From assembly GCA_024638765.1 (NCBI GenBank), contig JAHEJT010000011.1, forward strand, positions 1-59,683: a stretch of 59,683 nucleotides of DNA. The letters are read 5' to 3'. Position 1 is the first letter of the stretch; each line of letters starts with the position of its first letter. The translations under genes were made by a program, and so were the position numbers. Source of the stretch: Verrucomicrobiales bacterium (GTDB lineage Bacteria; Verrucomicrobiota; Verrucomicrobiia; Verrucomicrobiales; DEV007). The notes below the pieces were generated by a model that worked only from the letters and a program-made list of their open reading frames with translations, was not told where the DNA came from and ran no database searches. This document shows positions 54,445 to 59,683 of this stretch, in pieces.

Positions 54445-55545
54445 ATGAGATCTGAAGACGTCCATTCCTGGACCCGCCGCGATTTCACGAAAGGATTGGC
54501 TGCGGCAGGCGCCGGCGTTTTTGCGGGCAGCCGGACATTTGAAAGTGCGGCCGCGGAATCAAAGCGGCTTCTGCTCGGTATCGATAATTTCGCCGTGCGG
54601 GCCATGGGTTGGAAGGGCGCGGAGCTGATCGATTACGCCGCCGGTCTCGATGTCGATTCTCTATTCATCACTGACCTCGAGGCCTTGGAATCGTTCGAGG
54701 AGAAGCCCCTCGGGGAATTGAAGCAGATGGCCGCCGACAAAGGATTACGGATTTATCTCGGCAGCTGGAGTATCTGTCCGACCTCGGTAACTTTCAAAGA
54801 CAAGTGGGGCACTGCGGAAGAGCACCTGGCGCTGGGGATTCGCGTGGCAGGTGCCCTCGGATCGCCGGTCTTTCGCGTGATCCTCGGTTCCGGGAAGGAC
54901 CGGCTTACCGAAGGCGGTATCGAGGCGCGGATCGAGGACACGGTGCAAGTTTTGAAAGCTTCCAGGAATCTCGCCGTCGATTCCGGAGTGAAGATCGCGG
55001 TGGAAAATCATGCGGGCGACATGCACTCGAGCGAACTGGCAGGTTTGATCGAGGCGGCGGGCTCCGATTTTGTCGGGGCGAACATGGACTCCGGGAATGC
55101 GGTTTGGACCTTGGAAGATCCTCTGGATAACCTGGAGATCCTGGGGCCGCATGTGCTCACGACCAGTCTTCGTGACACCGCGATATGGAAAAGCGAGAAC
55201 GGAGTGACGGCGCAATGGACCGCGATGGGGGAGGGGGATGTGGACTGGGAAAAGTATTTTCAGCGATTCGCCGAGCTTTGCCCCGAGGCGCCCGTCCATA
55301 TCGAGACGATCTCCGGCTTCAACCGCGAGCTTGCGGTGGGGCAGGGAGACTTCTGGAAGGCCTGGCCGGGAGGCAAGCCGGGGGGGTACGAGCGCTTTCT
55401 TGAGTGGGCTTCCCGGGGTTCGGCGCGGGAGGCGCGCCAGCGGCCCGAGGGCGTGGATCCGAAGACGGCGGACCGCGAATACCAGCGCGGAGAATTGGAA
55501 CGGAGTATCGCTTACTGCAAGAGCATCGGGTTGGGGCGTCGTTGA
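54445..55545 (+). CDS. Tat-exported sugar isomerase-fold protein
   Basis: This 366-residue protein has a twin-arginine signal (SWTRRDFTKGLAAAGAGVFA) followed by an AP-endonuclease-2-type TIM barrel: LLLGIDNFAVRAMGWKGAEL, LRIYLGSWSIC, PVFRVILGSGKDRLTEG, VKIAVENHAGDMHSSELAGL, GANMDSGNAVWTLEDP and PVHIETISGF. Glu, Asp and His at the strand ends that bind metal are kept. It would act on a free sugar or lactone in the periplasm, unlike the two cytoplasmic paralogues at 40051 and 41008. It ends 23 bp from the convergent kinase gene. Confidence 0.88.
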   Translation: MRSEDVHSWTRRDFTKGLAAAGAGVFAGSRTFESAAAESKRLLLGIDNFAVRAMGWKGAELIDYAAGLDVDSLFITDLEALESFEEKPLGELKQMAADKGLRIYLGSWSICPTSVTFKDKWGTAEEHLALGIRVAGALGSPVFRVILGSGKDRLTEGGIEARIEDTVQVLKASRNLAVDSGVKIAVENHAGDMHSSELAGLIEAAGSDFVGANMDSGNAVWTLEDPLDNLEILGPHVLTTSLRDTAIWKSENGVTAQWTAMGEGDVDWEKYFQRFAELCPEAPVHIETISGFNRELAVGQGDFWKAWPGGKPGGYERFLEWASRGSAREARQRPEGVDPKTADREYQRGELERSIAYCKSIGLGRR

Positions 55546-55568
55546 GGTTTGTCTCCCCGGGGGGAGCT

Positions 55569-57455
55569 TCAAGACTCGATGACTTCCGAGAGCAGGGCGT
55601 AGAGTTCTTCGGGCTGGAACGGTTTCTGGATGGCTGCCGAGAAGCCGTAATCCTGGAAACGGGACATGATGGGATCGTTGGAATAACCGCTGCAGACGAC
55701 CGCGACGGCTTCGGGATCGAGGGTCTTGAGTTCCGCGACCGCTTCTTTTCCACCCATCCCGCCCTGGATGGTGAGATCCATAAGGGTCACCGCGTAGGGG
55801 GCGCCTTCTTCAATTGCTTCGCGATAAATGCGAAGCGCCTGCGCGCCGTCGGTGGCGGTATCCACGGTGTACCCGAGGGTATTGAGCATCGCCTGCACGC
55901 TCTTGAGAATCAATTCCTCGTCATCCATGATGAGCAGGCGAGCTTTGCCGGGGCGCGGGACGTATTCATCCAAGCGCGTCTCATCGGGGGGATTGCTGGT
56001 GGCGGGGAGAAAGATTGAAAATATGCTCCCTTTGCCGACTTCAGAACGGACGCCAATCTGACCGGAATGTTTGCGGATGATCGAGAGGGCGGTCGTGAGG
56101 CCGAGACCGTTCCCGTTGACTCTCGTCGAAAAGTAGGGATCGAAGACCTTGCCGATCACATCGGCGGGGATTCCAGTGCCTTCATCTTCGATTTCGATCC
56201 AGACGTGCCGGCTCTCTGCTTGAGGGATGCCGGGATGATTGACCGATTCCGTGTTCTTTGCCCGCACCCGTAGAGTCCCGTGATTCTGCATTGCCTGGGA
56301 AGCATTGAGGACAATGTTCTGGATAACCTGAGTCAATTGACCGACATCGGCTTTGACCGCCCAGAGATCGGCAGGCACGCTGAGGTCCAGCTCGATGGGG
56401 CTCCCATGGAGGGCGAAGCGCACCGATTCCTCGAGAATATTCGTCAGCCGGACCGGTTTCATTACGGGATTGCCGCCCTTGGCGAAGGTGAGCAGTTGCT
56501 GGCTCAGGCCGCGCGCCCGCAGGGCGGCTTGTTCCGCTTCCTCCACCCGCTGGAGAAGAGCTTTGAGCGCGTCGTGATCGCGGAACTTTGATTTGGCCAT
56601 CGACAGATTAAGAAGGATCGGGGTCAGGAGATTATTAAAGTCGTGGGCGATTCCCCCCGCTAGAATCCCGAGGGATTCGAAGCGGCTGATCTTGAGTTGT
56701 TCTTCGGAATTGAGTTTGACGAGCGTGAGATCCGCAAGGGCGCCGAGATAACCGGTGACGCATCCTTGATCGTCGATTTCCGGGCGCAGCTGGAGGAGCA
56801 CCCAGGTCGTGGTGCCATCGGCTTTCTGGAGCCGGCATTCCACGCTGATTTCTTCGAGCCCCTCAAAACCCTTTTCAAAACGGGATTCGAGCGCAGCGCG
56901 ATCATCAGGGTGAAATCCTTCCAGCCACGCGCGGCCTTCCGCAAGTTCAGGAGAGTAACCGCTGATTGCGGACCACTTTTGGTTTGCGAACAGGCAATTC
57001 CCTTGGAGATCGATCCGAAGGACGACGACCGGGAAGAGTTCCGCAACGGTTTCAAAGCGTTGCCGGGATTCCCTGAGAGATTCCTCGGAAAATTTTTCAT
57101 CAGTGACATCACGCGAGTAGCCCAGGTACCCGGAAAAAGATCCATCGGGTTGGATGATGGGATTGGCCCTGAGGGAGATCCACCGGTAATCGCCGGTGCG
57201 GTCACGCATGCGGTATTCGATCTCAAAGGGGAGCGACGAGTCGAAAGACTCGAGATAGAGTTGGACGAAGCGGGCCGAGTCACCTGGGTGGATGATTTCG
57301 ATCCAGCCCTGACCGATTTCCTGTTCGAGGGCACGGCCGGTGAATTCAAGCCAGCTGTGATTAAAGAACTCCCACTTCGAATCGCTGCCCGACATCCAGA
57401 CGGGTGAGGGAATGAGGTCGAGGACCGGTGGGATGAGTTCGGGGGAAGTTTCCAT
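55569..57455 (-). CDS. Soluble hybrid histidine kinase (PAS-PAS-HisKA-HATPase-REC), copy A
   Basis: This 628-residue protein has two PAS/PAC units (about 8-125 and 130-250, with WEFFNHSWLEFTGRAL and GYLGYSRDVTDEKF), then an H-box GGIAHDFNNLLTPILLNLSM near residue 267. The ATPase domain has N and G boxes (IEDEGTGIPADVIGKVFDPY, GNGLGLTTALSIIRKHSG). A C-terminal receiver follows with LLIMDDEELILKSVQAML and phospho-Asp in VTLMDLTIQGGMGGKEAVAE. There is no membrane helix, so it senses a cytoplasmic signal. It is a paralogue of the gene 29 bp upstream, same strand, same architecture. Confidence 0.95.
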   Translation of the reverse strand: METSPELIPPVLDLIPSPVWMSGSDSKWEFFNHSWLEFTGRALEQEIGQGWIEIIHPGDSARFVQLYLESFDSSLPFEIEYRMRDRTGDYRWISLRANPIIQPDGSFSGYLGYSRDVTDEKFSEESLRESRQRFETVAELFPVVVLRIDLQGNCLFANQKWSAISGYSPELAEGRAWLEGFHPDDRAALESRFEKGFEGLEEISVECRLQKADGTTTWVLLQLRPEIDDQGCVTGYLGALADLTLVKLNSEEQLKISRFESLGILAGGIAHDFNNLLTPILLNLSMAKSKFRDHDALKALLQRVEEAEQAALRARGLSQQLLTFAKGGNPVMKPVRLTNILEESVRFALHGSPIELDLSVPADLWAVKADVGQLTQVIQNIVLNASQAMQNHGTLRVRAKNTESVNHPGIPQAESRHVWIEIEDEGTGIPADVIGKVFDPYFSTRVNGNGLGLTTALSIIRKHSGQIGVRSEVGKGSIFSIFLPATSNPPDETRLDEYVPRPGKARLLIMDDEELILKSVQAMLNTLGYTVDTATDGAQALRIYREAIEEGAPYAVTLMDLTIQGGMGGKEAVAELKTLDPEAVAVVCSGYSNDPIMSRFQDYGFSAAIQKPFQPEELYALLSEVIES

Positions 57456-57484
57456 GGGAGGGGCTAAATTGGGCGGTGGGGAAA

Positions 57485-59368
57485 TCAGGAGGCCAGGAGT
57501 TCGCTGAGGAGGGCGTGGAGCTCCTCCGGGCGGAAGGGCTTTTGGATGGCGCCCTGGAATCCGTGGTCCTTGAATTCCGCCATGACGGGGTCGTTGGAGT
57601 AACCGCTGCAGACCACGACCTTGGCTTCCGGATCGATCGTCTTCACTTCCTGGACCGCCCGCTTGCCGCCCATGCCTCCCTGGACCGTGAGGTCCATGAG
57701 AATGAGATCGATGGGATTTTTTTCCGCTTGCGCGCGGCGGTACATTTCCAGCGCTTCGTTGCCGTCACGCGCCGTGGATACCTTGTATCCGAGTGTCTTG
57801 AGCATCGCCTCCATGCTGTTGCGCACCAGTTCCTCGTCGTCCATGATGAGAATGTTTCCCCTGCCGGGCACCGCCAGGTGTTTCGGCCGGCCCAGGATAT
57901 CCCCCGGGTCGGCGGCGGGAAGGTAGAGGTAAAAAATCGTGCCTCTCCCGAGTTCCGACTCCACGTGAAGCAAGCCGCCGTGTTTCCGGACGATAGAGAG
58001 CGCGGTCGCCAGTCCCAAACCATTGCCGTTGACTCTCGTCGAAAAGTAGGGATCGAAAATCCGGATGAGATTCTCCTGAGGAATACCCTCACCTTCATCC
58101 TCAATCTGGACACAGAGATAGCGTCCTTGGACGGGAGCGAGAGCGGGATGATTGATGTCTTCGACATTATCCGCCTTGATCCACACCCTGCCCCCGTGGT
58201 CCATCGCCTGGACGGCGTTCACGAGAATATTTTGAAGGACCTGGTTCAATTGACCCACGTCGACGTGCGCAGCCCAGAGATCTTCGGCTAAAGAGAAATC
58301 CGTTTCGATGCGGCTGCCATGTAAAGCGAAGTGCGCGGCCTCTTGAATGAGATCTCCGAGCGTGACGGCTTTTTTCACGGGGACCCCGCCCTTGGCGAAG
58401 GTCAGCAACTGCTGGGTGAGGTTTTTTGCCCGGAAGGCGGCTTGTTCCGCTTCGTCCATGCGATCCTGGAGTTCCTCGAGGGATTCCTCGGCGGGCAACT
58501 GGTTCTTTGCGATGGAGAGATTGAGAAGGATGGGAGTGAGCAAATTATTGAAGTCGTGGGCAATCCCGCCGGCAAGCACTCCCAGGGACTCGATCTTATT
58601 AATTTTCAGCTCTTCATCCGATTGTTGCGCGCTTCGCGTTATATCCGTGACGGTGCCCACAAAGCTGCGAAGGATTCCCTGGTCGTCAAATTCGGGGCGG
58701 CCCTGGAGCAGCACCCAGACGATCTCTCCTTCCGCCTTCACGAAGCGGCATTCGTGATTGAGTTCTTCGCGAAGACGAAAGCTCTCATCGACCTTTTCGA
58801 AAGTCGAAGTGCGGTCTTCGGGATGCAGATTGCTGAGCCAGCCGCGGCCCATCGCTTCTTCGACAGGCATCCCAGTGATTTCTGCCCAACGCAAGTTTAC
58901 GTAATAACAGTGGGCATCCGCATCGGTGCGGAAAATGCCTACCGGTGAAATCCTGGCGAGGTTTTGGAAACTTTGTTCGCTTTCCCGGAGGGATTCTGTG
59001 TGAAGTTTTTGCTCCGTGATGTCGCAACAATAGCCGAGGTATCCGCGGAACCCGCCTTTGCTGTCGAACATGGGTCTTCCCTCATTGGAGATCCACCGGT
59101 AACTGCCGTCGCGGTGGCGGAGGCGGTATTCCATTTTAAAGGGTTGCCGGGCGTGGAAGGAGTCGAGATACGTTTGCACGCAGTATTCGAAATCGCCGGG
59201 GTGGACACCGTCGGCCCAGCCATCGCCCAGTTCTTCTTCGAGCTTGCGGCCGGTAAACGCGAGCCAGCTCTTATTGAAGTAAGTGCAGCGGGCGTCATCG
59301 CCGGACGCCCAGATGAGGGCGGGGAGCGAATCCAGCATTTGGAAATAGCATTCCGGCGAGAGGCGCAT
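57485..59368 (-). CDS. Soluble hybrid histidine kinase (PAS-PAS-HisKA-HATPase-REC), copy B
   Basis: This 627-residue paralogue of copy A has the same order of domains: CTYFNKSWLAFTGRKLEEEL, GYLGYCCDITEQKL, H-box GGIAHDFNNLLTPILLNLSI, IEDEGEGIPQENLIRIFDPY, and a receiver with ILIMDDEELVRNSMEAML and LILMDLTVQGGMGGKRAV. The ATG at 59368 was chosen because it aligns one to one with the start of copy A and lies downstream of a likely promoter at 59419-59445; the open frame could extend to 59512. Two adjacent near-identical kinases imply either recent duplication or a heteromeric sensor. Confidence 0.93.
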   Translation of the reverse strand: MRLSPECYFQMLDSLPALIWASGDDARCTYFNKSWLAFTGRKLEEELGDGWADGVHPGDFEYCVQTYLDSFHARQPFKMEYRLRHRDGSYRWISNEGRPMFDSKGGFRGYLGYCCDITEQKLHTESLRESEQSFQNLARISPVGIFRTDADAHCYYVNLRWAEITGMPVEEAMGRGWLSNLHPEDRTSTFEKVDESFRLREELNHECRFVKAEGEIVWVLLQGRPEFDDQGILRSFVGTVTDITRSAQQSDEELKINKIESLGVLAGGIAHDFNNLLTPILLNLSIAKNQLPAEESLEELQDRMDEAEQAAFRAKNLTQQLLTFAKGGVPVKKAVTLGDLIQEAAHFALHGSRIETDFSLAEDLWAAHVDVGQLNQVLQNILVNAVQAMDHGGRVWIKADNVEDINHPALAPVQGRYLCVQIEDEGEGIPQENLIRIFDPYFSTRVNGNGLGLATALSIVRKHGGLLHVESELGRGTIFYLYLPAADPGDILGRPKHLAVPGRGNILIMDDEELVRNSMEAMLKTLGYKVSTARDGNEALEMYRRAQAEKNPIDLILMDLTVQGGMGGKRAVQEVKTIDPEAKVVVCSGYSNDPVMAEFKDHGFQGAIQKPFRPEELHALLSELLAS

Positions 59369-59418
59369 GAGAGATTGGGCGAGTGAGGCGTGAGAAGCGC
59401 AGAAGGCAGGCAACATAA

Positions 59419-59445
59419 ATATTATGGAAATTATGATAATTTCAA
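59419..59445 (-). promoter_or_regulatory. Possible promoter with overlapping palindrome
   Basis: Read on the minus strand, TTGAAA (59445-59440) and TAATAT (59424-59419) are separated by 15 bp, slightly shorter than the 17-bp ideal. The spacer overlaps the palindrome AAATTATGATAATTT (59428-59442). The AT-rich block stands out in GC-rich DNA. Transcription would start near 59412, consistent with a start codon at 59368. Proposed from sequence only. Confidence 0.45.
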
Positions 59446-59578
59446 GAGATTTCTGCCGGGGTTGCCTTGGTGGAGCCCCTTTTCGCGTGATTTCTCCCCT
59501 GGTCCAGTCCACGGACCGGCCTTCATCGAGGCGGGCATTCGCATCAGCCCGCAGTCATGTCCTGCGGGCATCTCGGCG

Positions 59579-59683
59579 TCAGAGAGCGGCCCCGGCCACT
59601 GCCTCCCGGAAGAAATCGGTCCCCAGGTCGAGGTAAACGGGGTCGAGCATGGTCTCGTTGTGATGGCCGATGGTGGTGCCGAA
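59579..59683 (-). CDS. C-terminal fragment of a ThuA-like domain protein (cut by window edge)
   Basis: The reverse complement of the last 105 bases is an open frame of 34 codons ending in TGA. It starts FGTTIGHHNETMLDPVYLDL. The GTTIGHHNETM...YLDL string is what I recall as the C-terminus of ThuA-domain (trehalose-utilisation-type) proteins common in Verrucomicrobiota and Planctomycetota. The remainder of the gene lies beyond the window. Expected role: sugar-related glutamine-amidotransferase-like fold, function poorly defined. The gap 59446-59578 shows no gene. Confidence 0.7.
   Translation of the reverse strand, partial: FGTTIGHHNETMLDPVYLDLGTDFFREAVAGAAL

Overview
The window reads as chromosomal DNA of a GC-rich member of the Verrucomicrobiota (PVC superphylum). 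Pointers to this are a TIGR02597-type secreted protein, a tandem set of PEP-CTERM proteins, two sulfatases, several Gfo/Idh/MocA oxidoreductases and AP-endonuclease-fold isomerases, a ThuA-type C-terminus at the right edge, and gaps filled with short palindromic and 7-bp tandem repeats. The phylum is an inference from gene content; no rRNA gene is present.

Layout. 1-836 is non-coding: a 36-bp tandem repeat, hairpins and inverted copies. 837-4898 holds a TIGR02597 protein and three related PEP-CTERM surface proteins. 5304-6302 is a RAYT-type (REP-associated) Y1/HUH transposase. 6641-13990 (minus strand) holds a conserved unknown protein, a small membrane protein, a MacB/LolD-like ABC ATPase, a TolC-family channel and a class A penicillin-binding protein whose transpeptidase motifs are altered. 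14120-31500 is mainly housekeeping: a MidA-type methyltransferase, tRNA-Leu(UAG), a FIST sensor, a membrane pair, a lipoprotein plus AlgJ/AlgX-like pair, DNA polymerase I, a PMT-like membrane protein, a HAD phosphatase, arsenate reductase, RlmN, and an ECF sigma factor with an overlapping putative anti-sigma gene.

31663-48005 is a carbohydrate-catabolism region: a sorbosone/glucose dehydrogenase-like propeller, three Gfo/Idh/MocA enzymes, a Na+/solute symporter, a choline-sulfatase-like enzyme and a second sulfatase, an alginate-lyase-family enzyme, two paralogous sugar isomerases, a propeller protein, a zinc alcohol dehydrogenase and an NAD-dependent epimerase/dehydratase. A four-gene minus-strand unit (44608 to 40051) diverges from a three-gene plus-strand unit (44774 to 48005). 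The natural reading is uptake and oxidation of sugars or uronic acids released from a sulfated, uronate-containing polysaccharide; a CE15-type glucuronoyl esterase and further exported hydrolases at 50613-55545 fit the same diet.

48052-49844 is a class IV aminotransferase next to a sulfotransferase-like P-loop protein, a pair I recall as fused in plant proteins. 55569-59368 holds two paralogous PAS-PAS-HisKA-HATPase-receiver hybrid kinases. The window ends inside a minus-strand ThuA-like gene.

The strongest unexplained signal is in the gaps. At least eleven loci carry tandem repeats with a strict 7-bp period but different unit sequences, and several palindromic element families abut or supply the stop codons of minus-strand genes. 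One 55-bp element is read in frame inside the TolC leader.
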